Source: Tilletia caries (taxonomy: Eukaryota; Basidiomycota; Exobasidiomycetes; Tilletiales; Tilletiaceae). From it: a stretch of 64,000 nucleotides of DNA. Every line of letters begins with the position of its first letter. Positions within the stretch are counted from its first letter, which is position 1. The notes under the pieces were generated by a model. That model did not search any database. It was not told the origin of the DNA and saw only the letters and a list, made by a program, of their open reading frames with translations. The position numbers and the translations under genes are program-made. Shown here piece by piece: positions 1 through 11,800 of the stretch. Where the stretch lies: contig JALUTQ010000033.1 of assembly GCA_032718865.1 (NCBI GenBank), positions 992,001 through 1,056,000 on the forward strand, written 5' to 3'.

Positions 1-1328
1 CCTCATCAGCCTCCTTCCCATCCCTCCTAACCTTAACAACCACCTCCCCCGCCCGAACCCCACCCCGCCCGACCATGCCAACCTCAACCCCCCACGCAGC
101 ACCCACACACGGCGCAAGCAAGTCATACGCCCACCGGGTGATCTCCAGACAGTCGCCCGGCTTGGCTTGGCTGGCGTCGAGGAAGATCTCGACGGTGAGG
201 ATGAGGGGCGCGGTGCGCGCTTGCATCTGCACCATGCCGAAGGTGCCTACCCCTCTTCCTCCACTCCCACCATTCTCCGCACCTCCACGCGATCGCCCAC
301 CATGGGTACCCCTCCCACCGCCTCCGCCTCCTCCGAGAGGCGAGACAGCCACGCTGGCGGAGTGCATGTGTCGTGATACCGAGCTGTCCAGTAGGATCTG
401 GGACGACGTCGGCGGCGTAAGTTGCCACAGCTGAATCGGCGCGACGTAACTAACAAGCGGATGTGCCTCGATCTCCCTCACACACCTCTCCACCTTCTTC
501 CTCTGTTCATTCCCCTCCACCTCCCCCGGCGCAGTCTGCAACAGCACCTTCCCCAACGCCAACGAAGCCGGCCACGCCAGCCAGCCCATACTCACGCTCT
601 CCAACCCGGCCAGCACCTTGTCGAGGGCGGCGACTTGGATGGAGGGCATGGTTATGCTTGCGAAGGTGAGCGCGCCGGAGAAGAAGAGGACGGTGAGGGA
701 GAAGGGGTTGGAGAGGAGGGTTGTGAGTAAGGCGGAGGCGCCGCGGGTTGCTTGGAGGGCCGGGTCGAAGAGGACGGAGCGGTGGCGGTTGTGGGAGGAG
801 GTTGCGGAGGAGGTTGCTGAGGCGGAGGAGGAGGTCGTGGTGGACATGCCACAGGCTGAAATTGGCGATGGAAGATATTGCAAAGGTAGCGTTTCAGGGG
901 GTCGCGTCTCTCGGAATGGAGGAGAGAGGGAAAGGAGGCAACTCACCGGCCATGAGACGGGCGTGGTTTCCGAGCCGCAAATTGGCGTACATGCACGCGA
1001 GGGTAGCAGCAATCAATAATCCCACAGGCAGCTCGATCCCGCTCATACTCTCGTCATGCACGTGTTCCCCGCCAATCCCGACCACGGCCTCGTGATGTTC
1101 GCCGGTATGGATAAGAGGAGGAGCGGTGGAGAAGCTGTCGTTCTGAGCTGGGATGGAGACTGCGCCGGAGGGATGGAGGAGGGCGTGTTCTACGGATTCT
1201 TTGCAGACGTAGATGGCGGAGAAGAGCAGGTAGATGGCTTGGGTGAAGTGGAGGAGGGTCGAGGTGCGGTGGGCGCTGTGGCAGTCAGAGCGAGGGAGAT
1301 AAACAGTGAGCCAAAGACGTAGATATGA

Positions 1329-1362
<34 letters not shown>

Positions 1363-2056
1363 CTCACCCATACGGTCTCCTAACATCGCCCTCCTTAACA
1401 GGCCCGGAAGCGCGAAAAGGACTGCCGAGGGCCTTCTCCTCCGCCTTCCTCCTCCTCCTGGCGCCCTCGAGGCCAGTCATCCAAGCGGCGCACACAGGAT
1501 TAATCACGCCGAGCGCATCAAAGACGACGAGGTATCCGAGCCCGGTGACGGCGAGGGAGTCACGCGCCTGTCCGGAGACCCAGAGGGAGGCGCCGAGGGT
1601 GAGGTGTGCGAGGGCGAAGATGAGTTGCGGGCGGAGGTGGGTGGGGAGGAGGTGGAGGGAGAAGAGGGATGCGAGGGGGAGGGGCCCTGAGTGTGTGCGT
1701 CTGTGCGCGTGGGCGTGGGCGTGGGCGTGGGCGTGGGCGTGCTGGTGGTGGGAGTGCTGGGCGGGTGGTACGGGCGTGGTGATGAGGGTGGGGATGGCTG
1801 CGGAGGGCGTGCGTGCGTGTGTGTGTGCGTGTGCGTGTGTGTGTTTGCGCGGGGGTGGCGGTGCTGGTGCTGGTGCTGCGTATGCGTGCATCGTGCTGCC
1901 TGGTGCTGCGCTGCTGCTCATCTCTGCTGCTCTTGCGCTCGTCCTCACTCCTCGTCCTTGGCTGTCTGAGGGAGGACCTTCCTGCCCTGGTTGGTGTCGC
2001 CCCGAATCCGAGCTCAATTTCGGGTCCGGCGTTTCACCGAGAGGAGTGTCGGTCAT
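1..2056 (-). CDS. CDF-family (Zrg17-like) metal transporter, truncated by window edge
   Basis: Three exons are read on the minus strand: 2056-1368, 1275-947 and 855 to beyond base 1. Phases match at both GTGAGT...CAG introns (92 and 91 nt). Exon 1 carries a His-Ala-rich loop (alternating HA encoded by a GGGCGT-type microsatellite at about 1695-1740) and two hydrophobic segments ending in a GYLVVFDALG motif. The exon 1/2 junction creates RRPYGAHRTSTL, resembling the conserved FG..R..TL signature of cation diffusion facilitators. Exons 2-3 add further membrane segments and a soluble C-terminal domain, which runs open to the edge. The HxxxD metal sites of classic transporters are not obvious, which fits the Zrg17 subfamily that pairs with Msc2 in the ER/Golgi. 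That assignment is inference from motif layout. The start at 2056 gives MTDTPLGET; a start at 1921 (MSSSAAPG) is also possible. Decayed relatives lie at 33.4-35.5, 40.3 and 62.5-63.9 kb. Confidence 0.72.
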
Positions 2057-2326
2057 TCGTGAGCGAGGTCCAAGCTCAACGCTCCACGTGACACCAACTG
2101 ACCAACACGCGATGCCCCGCTTGTCGGGTCTCGAGAGTCGAGGAGTAAACAAAGGCAACAAACACTTCCTCGATCCGACAAGGTCAGCATTTAAATCCCT
2201 CTCCATATACTCCCTACATACCATTGAATCGAGACATCCCTTCCTTCCTTCTTGCTCACGACCATCTCCACAAGCACCATCTCTCCCCCGTATCGAGTGA
2301 CCCACCCGTCCTTTCAAACCGCAAAA
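2057..2326. promoter_or_regulatory. Divergent promoter between the CDF gene and POLD4
   Basis: This 270 bp gap separates the minus-strand CDF start from the plus-strand POLD4 start. It holds an AT-rich TTTAAAT stretch near 2189-2195 and pyrimidine-rich leader sequence just before the POLD4 ATG, whose context (GCAAAAATGCC) is favourable. Shared regulation is inferred from spacing only. Confidence 0.45.
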
Positions 2327-3010
2327 ATGCCACCCAAGAGGAGCCGATCGTCGATCACATCCTCCTTCCAACCCTCCGCCAAACGATCGACATCGAACCC
2401 AGGTCCGACAAGCGCAAAAGGAAAAGCATCCGTAACCTCCTCCTCACCCCAAAAGGGAAAAGCCCTCTCCTCGACTGTCGACTCCCCCAAAGCGAGTGCA
2501 GAAGAAGCGGCGCGCGAGGCGGCTCGTCGGGCTGCGCTTGCTCAGTTCAAGGACGCGGACCCGCTCAGGGTGGAGGATCGGCGGTTTGATGGCTATTGGC
2601 GGGTTGCGAGTAAGAAGATGGGCAATCCCGGTGAGTTTCTGTCTTTACTCGAGTATCGATGGGGTTTTGAACTGAAGGGTGCTTGTTGGATTTTGGCAGT
2701 ACATGCCCAAGGACTGAACCGCATCCACCACATGCTCCGAGTGTTCGACATGGACCCGACGTACGTATCCTCCCCTCCTTCCTTCCATCTCATCTGCTCA
2801 TCTCACTCCCATCTCCCACCCCACCTCGCATACAGATTCGGCCCCTGCATGGGCCTAACCCGTCTAGAGCGCTGGCACCGCGCCAAGGACGACTTCGAGG
2901 AGGACCCGCCGGAAGCGGTGCGGATCATTCTCGAGACGCAGCATGGACGGGCCTTGGATGAGTATCGGCTGCCGGTTTATGCGAATGCGTTCGCTGGGTG
3001 GGGGTTGTGA
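2327..3010 (+). CDS. POLD4: DNA polymerase delta subunit 4 (Cdm1/POLD4 family)
   Basis: Exons 2327-2630, 2700-2760 and 2836-3010 give 179 residues. Both introns (69 and 75 nt) are multiples of three without stops, so an unspliced ORF also reads through, but GT/AG sites and phase are clear. The N-terminus is Ser/Lys/Arg-rich and basic (MPPKRSRSS), typical of the disordered tail of this subunit. The C-terminal half has the family core: LRVFDMDPTFGPCMGLTRLE (FDMDP..GPC.G.TRL.RW) followed by RWHRA and an acidic/proline stretch. POLD4 is the smallest, non-essential subunit of the replicative polymerase and helps stabilise the complex. The stop is followed by pyrimidine-rich 3' sequence, and the next gene is co-directional 460 bp downstream. 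Confidence 0.85.
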   Translation: MPPKRSRSSITSSFQPSAKRSTSNPGPTSAKGKASVTSSSPQKGKALSSTVDSPKASAEEAAREAARRAALAQFKDADPLRVEDRRFDGYWRVASKKMGNPGEFLSLLEYRWGFELKGACWILAVHAQGLNRIHHMLRVFDMDPTYVSSPPSFHLICSSHSHLPPHLAYRFGPCMGLTRLERWHRAKDDFEEDPPEAVRIILETQHGRALDEYRLPVYANAFAGWGL

Positions 3011-3471
3011 AGGCCTTTTTCGAGGCTTGGGTCCCTTCGTTGATTTGGGTTATCTTGTCGATGATGATGTTCGGCTTTTTCTGCTCGTGCTTCCTTCCGT
3101 GTGTGGCCCTTCTCTACTCCCTTCTCTCTTCTGGCTCTCGCTCGCATGGCCTTGTGACTATCCCTGCTCTCGGTCTCCTATCTCTTCTCTCGTTCTGTAC
3201 TATGAAGATCCCGCATTCATTCGTCGTTCCCCCCACGTGTGCTGTGCTGAGTCTGATCCGGAGTCTGTCTGTGATCGATTGATCGATCGTGCATCCGTGC
3301 AGAGTTGAGCCCCTCCTCCCTCACCGAGGCCTCCTTCTCTCCTGTCCCGAACACACGAACCCCCTTCCCATCGATCCCAAGGTCACACCAGTCATCCCCA
3401 CCACCACCACATCAACACCCGGGTCTCGCTCTCTCTCTCCCCCAGCAAGTCACATCAACCACACCACCACC
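3011..3471 (+). other. Intergenic: POLD4 3' end and VMA3 leader
   Basis: No convincing gene is present. It holds T-rich 3' sequence, then a long CT-rich tract with CACCACCAC just before the VMA3 ATG, typical of a highly expressed fungal promoter and leader. Confidence 0.5.
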
Positions 3472-5111
3472 ATGTCTACCGCCGACAACATCAACTTCGA
3501 GCTCTGCCCCGTCTAGTGCGTATCTCCATCACTCTTCACATTCCCTGATTCCCTCGCTCTCCCCCTCAGCCTCTCCATCTCTCCCTCGTATCCCCTTCGC
3601 TTGCCTCGCTACTCCGACTCTCCCAACCCAGACGTAAGCTCGCTTCGCCACCCTCTCGCTCGTATGGCGCGCATCAGAGCGAGCTGGAGGTGCGCAAGTG
3701 GGGGCCCATTCCTCTCTCGGTGCGCAATCACCCCCGAGGAGTGGCACCGCATCGCACCGCATCGCAGTGTTCAGTGCACTCTCGATCCTGGGAATGGCTG
3801 GATCAGGATAAAGCAGGAAGCGACATCCTCCCAATCTTCGCGGCCAATCCCGTCCCTTTGCCCCTTAATCGTGATCTTGCCTCTTGTGCGAAATGGCGTG
3901 TACTGACCATTGAATCCACTTCCTCTTCCCTCTTCTTTTCCTCACCCTGCCCTCCGTCCGTCGCTCACTCTCATCACTCCAACTCACCAACCCTCGCGAC
4001 ACCCGTCGACTTCCGTTCCCCAACAGTGCGCCCTTCTTCGGTGCTATGGTGAGTGCACGAGAGGTACACGTCCAATCTGACGAACTTGACTGACACCCCC
4101 TTCTCTCTTCCCTTCCTTTTGTGTATCAGGGTTGCACGGCCGCCATCGTCTTCACCTGTACGTCCCCTTTGCCCCACCTCTCCCTCCCACACATCCCACA
4201 CTGACGTCTCTTCCCCCCCCCCCCCCCCGCTTTACTCTCTGATGTGTTCAGGCCTGGGCGCGTCGTACGGTACCGCCAAGTCCGGTGTCGGAATCTCCGC
4301 CATGGGTGTCCTCCGCCCGGACCTGTTGATCAAGTGTATCATTCCCGTCATTATGGCTGGTATCATTGCCGTGAGTTGGTCTCCACTGGCCTCTGGCTCT
4401 TTATGGTTCGCGGCTTTACTGAAAAATGATGAGTGGGCCGGGCGGGCGAATTTGGTTGTGTGTGTGGTTTAGATTTACGGCCTTGTCGTCTCGGTCCTGA
4501 TCTCTGGTGCCAGTGAGTTTACTCCCTCCGTCACTGCGATACTCGAAACGCACCTGACAGAAATCTGACCACAACCCCCCTGCGCTCGGACCCCTCCCTT
4601 CACCCCTCCCCCCCCTAACTTTCATCGAAACAAACATCATCGAAACAAACAGTCAAGACACCCATGTCGCTCTACGCCGGCTTCATCCAGCTCGGCGCCG
4701 GTCTCTCGGTCGGTCTGGCCGGTCTGGCTGCCGGTTTCGCGATCGGAATTGTCGGTGATGCCGGTGTGAGGGGTACGGCTCAGCAGCCACGGCTGTTCAT
4801 TGGTATGGTGAGTATCTTTCCTTGGACGTGTGGGGTTTAATGAGAGTGGGCTGTTTTGGGCTGACGATCTTCTCGTTTTGGCGGGGATCGGCTGTGGATA
4901 GATCCTTATCCTCATTTTCGCCGAAGTTTTGGGTCTGTACGGTCTTATTGTGGCCCTGATCATGAACACTCGCGCAGATGCCGACCCCATTGGCGTGAGT
5001 AGACTGATCCCTTCCTCTGAACTCTGAACTCTGGCGGTGGAACGGATCGGGTAACTGACTATTCTGTGCATGTGTGGGATCTGGATGGAACAGTGCTTCC
5101 TCAAGAACTAA
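3472..5111 (+). CDS. VMA3: V-type H+-ATPase 16 kDa proteolipid subunit c
   Basis: Eight exons: 3472-3515, 4027-4048, 4130-4157, 4252-4370, 4473-4512, 4653-4807, 4902-4994 and 5094-5111, all phase-consistent, give 172 residues. The product is the rotor-ring proteolipid of the vacuolar proton pump. Visible features are four hydrophobic helices in two pseudo-repeats (each with a GA.YG or GDAGVR type loop), the conserved GTAKSGVGI segment after helix 1, and helix 4 with [11 protein letters not shown], whose Glu is the essential proton carrier. The protein ends in ADPIGCFLKN. Length is near the family norm of about 160. Exons 2 and 3 are tiny (22 and 28 nt), and intron 1 is unusually long (511 nt) for this region, so naive ORF calling misses the gene. 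Confidence 0.95.
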
Positions 5112-5566
5112 AGGAAATTTCGATTTCCTGTTCGCGTCGTTATTTTTGGACATGGAACATGCAAAAAGAAGAAGCTGCGGCGAGCGTGTGTGGGAGGGCG
5201 AAGGCAGTGAGGCATGGGGGCGGGATGGATGGAGATTGAAGAAGCTGGGGTTGTGGGGGGATAGGAAAGCTCGGAGATGGGAAGGCGGTGTGGGTGGGGC
5301 CGGTATAGGGAGGGAAGGAAGGAAGGAGGGAGGGGTGTTTCGACCAAGCTCCCCACCCCCCCCTTGTTGATATTTTGTCCTCCGTGAATAGTTTCCCCCC
5401 CCCCCTTTGATACATACTCTCTGATCTCTCTCCGTCGAATGTGTGATGCGATGTGTGTGTGCTGAGTGACTGGGATTTATGAGGTGGCGAGTGGCGAGGT
5501 CGTCATGCTTCCTGGCCACCAACACTGCGCCTACCACAACACACGCAAGAGCAAGCAAGATACTGT
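5112..5566. other. Intergenic between VMA3 and ISA2
   Basis: It contains the VMA3 3' region and GGAAGG and poly-C runs (about 5316-5406). No gene was recognised. Confidence 0.5.
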
Positions 5567-6521
5567 ATGATGTTCGCACCGACACGAGCTGCACTTACCG
5601 CCACTGCCAGCGCATGCCTCGCGCTCCGACCTGCTACCGTCGTCGTCGTCGGCGTCGGGGCGCGCTGTCTGAGTAGCGCAGCTGTGGCCACCACCACCAC
5701 CACCACTTCGTCCTCGACTTCGGGCTCAGCTTCGAGCAACACCAGTACACTCCTCGCCCGGGTGCGCGCACGCGTCCCACCCTCCCTCCCCAACACTGCA
5801 CCAACAAGAAGGAGAGCGCTGCATACGACGCCTGCTGTGCTGTTTGACGCGCACTCGCTTGATGCTACGGCGGGGGAGGAGGGTGCGAGGGTTGGTGCTG
5901 TTCTTACTGCTTTTCGGCGGCCTGGGCTTGGGGATGGGGATGGGGATGGGTGGAGGGGGAGGGATCCTACGATCGTGTTGACGAGGAGGGCTGTTGAGGT
6001 TCGTGTGCCCCATTCCTTCCTTACTCCCTTTTTTTCCCTCTTGGAGCGTGGCTGAATCGATTTCATTACAGAGACTGCAAGCGATCGCCAGCTCCTCGTC
6101 CCCTGGGCCTGCAGGAGAGGGGAGGGAGGAGAGGCTCGCGTTGAGGTTGGCGGTGGAGCCGGGCGGGTGTCATGGGTACCAGTACAAGATTGAGCTTGTG
6201 GATGAGGCTGATGAGGATGATTTGTACGTTCCCTCGACCCTCCCTTCCCCCTCCCCCTTCCTTTTCGCACTTCCATAACTAACACTCCCCTTTCTACCCA
6301 GCCACTTCCAACCCCCACCCCCACGCAACCAGTCCCAAACTTCGCACCAAAACCCACCCCCACTCCCGATCCTGATCGACAGCACATCCCTACAGCTCCT
6401 CCAAGGCGCGACATTGGACTTCGTGACGGAGCTGATCGGGAGTCAGTTTGCGGTGAGGGAGAACCCGCAGGCGAAAGGGGGCGGGTGTGGGTGTGGGGTT
6501 AGTTGGGAGCCTGCTGTTTGA
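5567..6521 (+). CDS. ISA2: Mitochondrial Fe-S assembly protein Isa2 (A-type/HesB family)
   Basis: Exons 5567-5998, 6072-6223 and 6302-6521 give 267 residues. The N-terminal half is Ala/Thr/Arg-rich with few acidic residues, consistent with a long mitochondrial presequence (MMFAPTRAALTATAS start, then LHTTPAVLFD). The A-type domain starts around residue 140 (TIVLTRRAVERLQAIA), with LAVEPGGCHGYQYKIEL supplying the first conserved Cys. It ends with KGGGCGCGVSWEP, the paired C-G-C motif that binds the cluster or iron. The LLQGATLDFVTELIGSQF segment matches the family's FV-D-E region. Isa1/Isa2 mature [4Fe-4S] proteins in the matrix. Isa2 rather than Isa1 is chosen from the extended presequence and C-terminus; this is moderately sure. 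It converges on MAS1, 330 bp away. Confidence 0.85.
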
Positions 6522-6851
6522 TTGTTCTTTCCTTGGGGTGGGGGTGTTCGCTTCTTTCGCTTGGCCTTAGGGGGAGTCTTGAAGGAATGCAAACAGCTCC
6601 CATTCACTTCTGTCCTTCCTTGCGGCTCGGGACTGTTCCCCCTCGGCGTCTCCTTCCCATAGCATCAGAGAGTCCAGTCACTTGTTGGCCTCTCCAGAGA
6701 GCAGCAGCATACGAAGGCAAAAGTAAGAGGGAATCCAAATCTTTTTTTTTGTTTAGGTGGAATTTCTTTGGGAAGTAGATGGGCTGTATGCAGAGAAGGA
6801 GGAGAGAGAGGGAGGAGAAACCCCTTTACTTGGGGAGAGATGGAGAGACGG

Positions 6852-8345
6852 TTACCAGGTCATGGAGGACATGTCGGCGCGGATGCGGTTGTAGTCGAGG
6901 AGGCCCTCGGTGCGGCCTGTATTGTCGATGAGAGAGAAGGGATCAGTATGAGTCAAAATGAAAGAGAGAGAGAGAGAGAGGACTGACCAATGGCAGCGAT
7001 GGCAATGTCAGCGTCCCAGAGGTACTTCTGAGCGGCAGCCTGGACAGCCTTGACGTCGACCTTCTCGATCTCGGCCTCGATGTGTTCGGGGCTGAATCGC
7101 TTTCCCGCGGTGACGAGCTGACGACCGATGTCCTCTGCGATGGCGGTGGTGCCGTCGAGGCCGAGGAGGAGGGATGCGCGGAGCTGTGCTTTGGCGCGGG
7201 TGACTTCTCCCTCGGTGGGTGCGGTGGACATGCGCTGCCACTCCTTGAGGGTGAAGTGGACGAGGTCGTCGAGGTTGGTGTGGTTCTCGGAGACGAGGTA
7301 TACGCCCCAGAGACCCGTGTCGGAGTAGGAGGTGGAGAAGTGCATGAAGGAGTTCGCGAGGTTGTTCGACGAGATGATGTGGGAGAGCCGGGAGGAGAGC
7401 AAGGGGGACGAACCGAGGGAGCGGTCCCAGTTGCCGAGGATGGACTGGAGGACGAGCATGGTGAAGTAGTCTGGGGAGGACCAGCTGACGCCTTCGACGG
7501 CGAGGGCGAGGTTGCAGGTCGGGCTGGTGTCGTCGCGGATGCGAACCTCGGCACCGACAAACTTGGTCGGGGCCAAGGAGGCCGATCCGCCGAGGGGCGC
7601 GGAGGACGAGGGCAGGTTGGTGAAGTGCTTCTTTGCGAGGTCGACGAGTGCGTCATGCTCGACTCCACCGGCGCCGACGAGGACGATCCGGTCTGCGGTG
7701 TAGTTGCTCTTGATGTAGCTCTCCAGATCGTCGCGCTTGATGGAGAGGATGTTCTTCTTCGGTCCGAGGATGGTGCGGCCGAGGGCCTGGCCTTGGAAGG
7801 CGACAGCGTGGAGGTGGTCAAAGACGACCTCCTCGTGCTGCTTGTTGACTTCTTCCTGCTCGCGGAGGATGACGTCGCGCTCGCGCTCGATGGCCGCGTT
7901 CTCGAGCTTGGAGTTCTGGAGGATGTCGGCGATGATGGCGACGGCCTTGTCGACGTCGTTGCGGAAAGCTTTGGCGTAGAAGACGGTGTGTTCGCGGGAG
8001 GTGTAGGCGTTGAGGTGTGCGCCGAGGTTCTCGACCTCGAGCTCGAGGGCGTGCTGGGTGCGGGTGGTGGTGCCCTTGAAGGCGAGGTGCTCGAGGAAGT
8101 GTGCGGTGCCGGAGGTGGCTTGTGACTCTGCGCGGGAGCCTGCGTCGATCCAGGTGCCGACGGTTGCTGTCTGTGCTGCTGGGTTGGCCTGGGTTGCGAT
8201 GGTGAGTCCGTTGGGGAGGGTGCTGACTCTGGTGGTGGTGGTGGTGGTGGTGGTGGTGGTGGGTGGTGCTGCTGCTGCTGCTGCTGTTGCGAGTGATCTT
8301 GATGCTGCTGGTGCGGCTGCTGCTGATCTGGCGAGGAGTGCGCGC

Positions 8346-8380
<35 letters not shown>

Positions 8381-8398
8381 TGTTGACGTGGCTGCCAT
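6852..8398 (-). CDS. MAS1: Mitochondrial processing peptidase beta subunit
   Basis: Two exons, 8398-6988 and 6916-6852, give 491 residues. The N-terminus is an Ala/Arg/Ser-rich presequence with homopolymeric Ala and Thr runs. The peptidase M16 domain follows: TLPNGLTIATQ, then GTAHFLEHLAFKGT carrying the inverted zinc motif HxxEH, with the downstream Glu in the ENLGAHLNAYTSREHTVFYA region. The intact zinc motif marks the catalytic beta subunit rather than the alpha subunit or complex III core protein. The last exon, coding GRTEGLLDYNRIRADMSSMTW, is needed for the conserved C-terminus and is lost if the unspliced ORF is taken. It cleaves presequences in the matrix. The intron begins with a donor followed directly by a TC-repeat tract. 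It is divergent from the RING gene. Confidence 0.93.
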
Positions 8399-8624
8399 CG
8401 TGCGATCCTGTTCTTCTTCCGAGTCGAGTCGAGTGACGATGAGGGCGAGCGTGCTGCCGATGGCGAGGAGAGGGAAGAGCGTGCTGGGAGTGATGAGTGA
8501 GTGAGTCGGAAGGTCCCGCTGTTAGAAATCCAGACTCACACTCAGACTCCCTCCTCGCAGTCAGACTCCGGGTCTGTGATCGGGACTTCCCCACCAGTCA
8601 CCACCTTGTGAGTTGTGAATTGTG
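8399..8624. promoter_or_regulatory. Divergent promoter between MAS1 and the RING gene
   Basis: This 226 bp region separates the two start codons. It carries clusters of GAGTC/GACTC (AGTCGAGTCGAGTG near 8423, and several ACTC/AGTC repeats at about 8535-8580). No TATA box was seen. Confidence 0.4.
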
Positions 8625-8757
8625 ATGAGCTCGAGCTCGAGCGTGAGCAGCAGCTGTTCGTCGACCGCACTGACTCGCTCTCAGCTTGCTCACAGCGAGA
8701 TGACTGACGATCGCAGCGGCAGCAGCAGCAGCAGCGGCAGCAGCAAGCCAGGGGAGC

Positions 8758-8811
<54 letters not shown>

Positions 8812-11800
8812 GGAAGCGCAGGCAGACTCCCACCCCAGACGCACACGCACACGCACTCCCACCCACTGCCATCTTCTCACCACCCTCGACCTCGACCTCG
8901 ACCTCGACCTCGACCTCGACCTCGACCTCGACCTCGACCTCGACCTCGCAGCTGTCGCTCTCACAGCAGCTGTCAGCGAAGGCACAGGGAAAGCGCAAGG
9001 CATCCCCCATCCCACTCCCGCACCCACCACGCAAGCGAGAGCGAGAGCGAGAGCGCGAACACCACACACACCCAGCCACACTCCTCAGCACATACACCTG
9101 TCCCATCTGCCTCAGTCCCCCCACAGACGCAGTCACCACCAGTCAGTACTCGGTTCCCTCTCTCTCCCACTCTCACCTCACTCCCCAATACTGACGCTCT
9201 CACACACACACACAGCATGCGGACATCTCTTCTGCGGAGACTGTCTCTTCAAGCATCTCAAGACAGAGGCGGGCAAGAACAGCTACCCACGCTTCCTCCA
9301 GCACCCACACCGTCTACAGCTACAACAGCACCACTGGTGGGCTCCTCCGCCGTCCGCCGCGGACTCATCCCCGGCTGTAGCCGCCTCTGCCGCTGCCGCT
9401 GCCTCTGCCGTCGCTGCTCAGCGCGCACACCCAGCACCGGGGCCGGGACCGGGCAGGGTGGCTATCATCGCACCAGGCTCCCTTCGTCTGCCCCTCCCCC
9501 ATCCCCTCCCCTTCCCCCCGTCCTTCTTCGCAGACGCACCCCCACCCGCACTAGCACCACCGCCCGCCAATGATCCCCTCCTAGACGAACTCCCCGACGA
9601 GCAACACATAATCAACCTCCGCACCGAGCTCCAGGTCGCAGAACTGGCCGTGAGGAACGTAGGTCTGAACCCGCCTGCTGAGCTGCGCGGTCCCGCGGCT
9701 GGTGCCCCGCTCGGTGGGCCCTTGTTCCCTGCGCTTGATCCCAGTCAGCCGGCGCCGCCCCGGCCGCTCTCGCCGCCGTTACCACCGCCCATCCCGCCAG
9801 TCTCGCTACTCACTTCGCACGAATCGACAGCACTCCTCCCACAGGAGACGGAGGCCCGTCAGGCCTTTGACAGTGCGCGCTCGTTGTTGGCGTACCACCG
9901 CGCACACCTCGCCCATCAGTCCCGGTTGCTCAATCTGCAGAATAACGTGGCGGACACGGCGAGGAGGCTCGTCCGCGCTGTCGTTTATCGCAATGAGACC
10001 AGGAGGAGGGAGAGGATGGGCAGGCTGTATCAGATTCCGCAGCCTCCTCCTCCCACTGCCACTGCCACTGCCACTGCTGCGGAGGAAAATAGTAGCGCAC
10101 AACAACAACCACCCCAGATCCTCACCTTCGCACGCGCCATGGAGTACGAACATCTCGAAGAACAAGCACTCGTCGCACTCCGATCACGCTCCGCCGTCGT
10201 CGATCGCTTACATCGCAACTTGCAGACCTCGCAGCGGTATGCCCAGCTGGGACTGGATCGCGCTGTTAGGACGTTCAGGGAGGCGCAGCATCGCTGGTTT
10301 ACCCTCAGGGAGAGTATTTATCGCAGTGCGGAGATTGGTGCTGTGGCTGGACTGGTCAGTCTTCTTCTTATTGGCTGAACGGGGGCCAGGTGATTTCTGC
10401 TGACGATTTTTCTTTCCTTTTTGTACTTCTGTGAATATAGACTGCTGCGCCGACTGGGCCCTCTTCAACTGCTATGAACCAGTCTGATCAGACTCAAGAA
10501 GAGGCCTCTACCTCGAACGCTGCTCAAACTGCCGACGAACCTTCTGGCCCGTCGTCAGCCGTCCCACCAGCTACCACCACCACCACCACCACCGCTCCTG
10601 CCGACAGACCGACCCGCCAGATCGACGCTGCAGACGACGGCGACAGCGACGCGGACGAAGTGATGGACATCCCCCTCCTCCGCCACTCTTCTTCAGTCAC
10701 GTCTTCCCTCCGTCGGTCCGGCGCCATTCGACTGCCTATGACGTCCTCTTCGTCGTCCATACATGCTGCTACTGCCGCTCTCCCGTCCCTCGTTGGTGAT
10801 ATCGCGACGGCGACGGCGACAGCGACGGCTGACATCGTCCCGGAACTTGTCTTATCGGACTCGGACGACGACGATGACGACTACCGCGACGACGACCATG
10901 ACGATGATGATGATGACGACGACGACGACGAAGGGCTTGATGATCATCTGTTGCGTCACCTCGACTACAGGTATGACGAGGACGATGTTTATGGGAGCGA
11001 CGACACCGATATGGAGGACGACAGCCACGATGATGATGACAGTGATGACTTTGGGATGTTGCCGGTGACTTCGACTTCGACTTCGACTTCGCCGGAGGAA
11101 GCGGCGGAGAATGTGAGGCGGGCACAGGCGTATCTGGATGCGGACCGCGCGCGCCGGGAAGAACGCGACCTTGGGGCGACCTCGGCTGAGGAAGCGGCGG
11201 AGAACGTGAGGCGGGCACAGGCGCATCTAGCTGAATTCCGCGCGCGGGAGCGACAGCGGCGCCGTCAAGATCAAGAGCAAGAGGACGAGGAGTCCGAGTA
11301 CGAGGAACATCGTGCGCGTTTGGAGGACGTGTCTGAGAGGGTGCGGCAGACGCAGGCTTTGCTTGCTGCGAGTGAGATTCGGATTGATGCGTTGGAGCGG
11401 GAGCGGAGGATGTTGCGCGATCGGGCTGCGAATGCTACAGCGGGCGCGGGCGCGGAAGGTGGTCCGGAGGCGGAGGCGGCGGCGGAAGCGGTGGAAATGG
11501 CGGATGCGGGTGCTGTAGAGCGCCTGAGGCAGGCGAGGACGTCCCTCGAGGCCAGTCGGACGATGGTGCGCCAGTTGGAGCGGGAGCGGATCGTAGCACC
11601 CGATGGTGGTCCCTTGTCGGCTTCTGCTCTCGTCGCTGCTGTTCGTGCGCAGGCTGCTGCTGATGATGATGATGGGGACTTGGCGGTTGCGGGTGCGGGT
11701 GATGCGTTGCGAGGCGGACGTGCGGCTGGTGCTGCTTCGGCTGCGCTTCGAGCGCGGACAGTGACTGGGGCAGGGACGGGGGCGGGGGCGGAATGGAGAG

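Noticed and set aside
1545..2300. 251-codon plus-strand frame rich in Trp-Ala and Cys
   Set aside because: The antisense of the His-Ala microsatellite in the CDF gene; the repeats explain its length.
5503..6414. 303-codon minus-strand frame
   Set aside because: Opposite ISA2, whose conserved Cys motifs and introns are on the plus strand.
7082..8125. 347-codon plus-strand frame opposite MAS1
   Set aside because: It is the antisense shadow of the MPP-beta exon; Gly/Glu/Val-rich composition mirrors the coding strand and no domain is visible.
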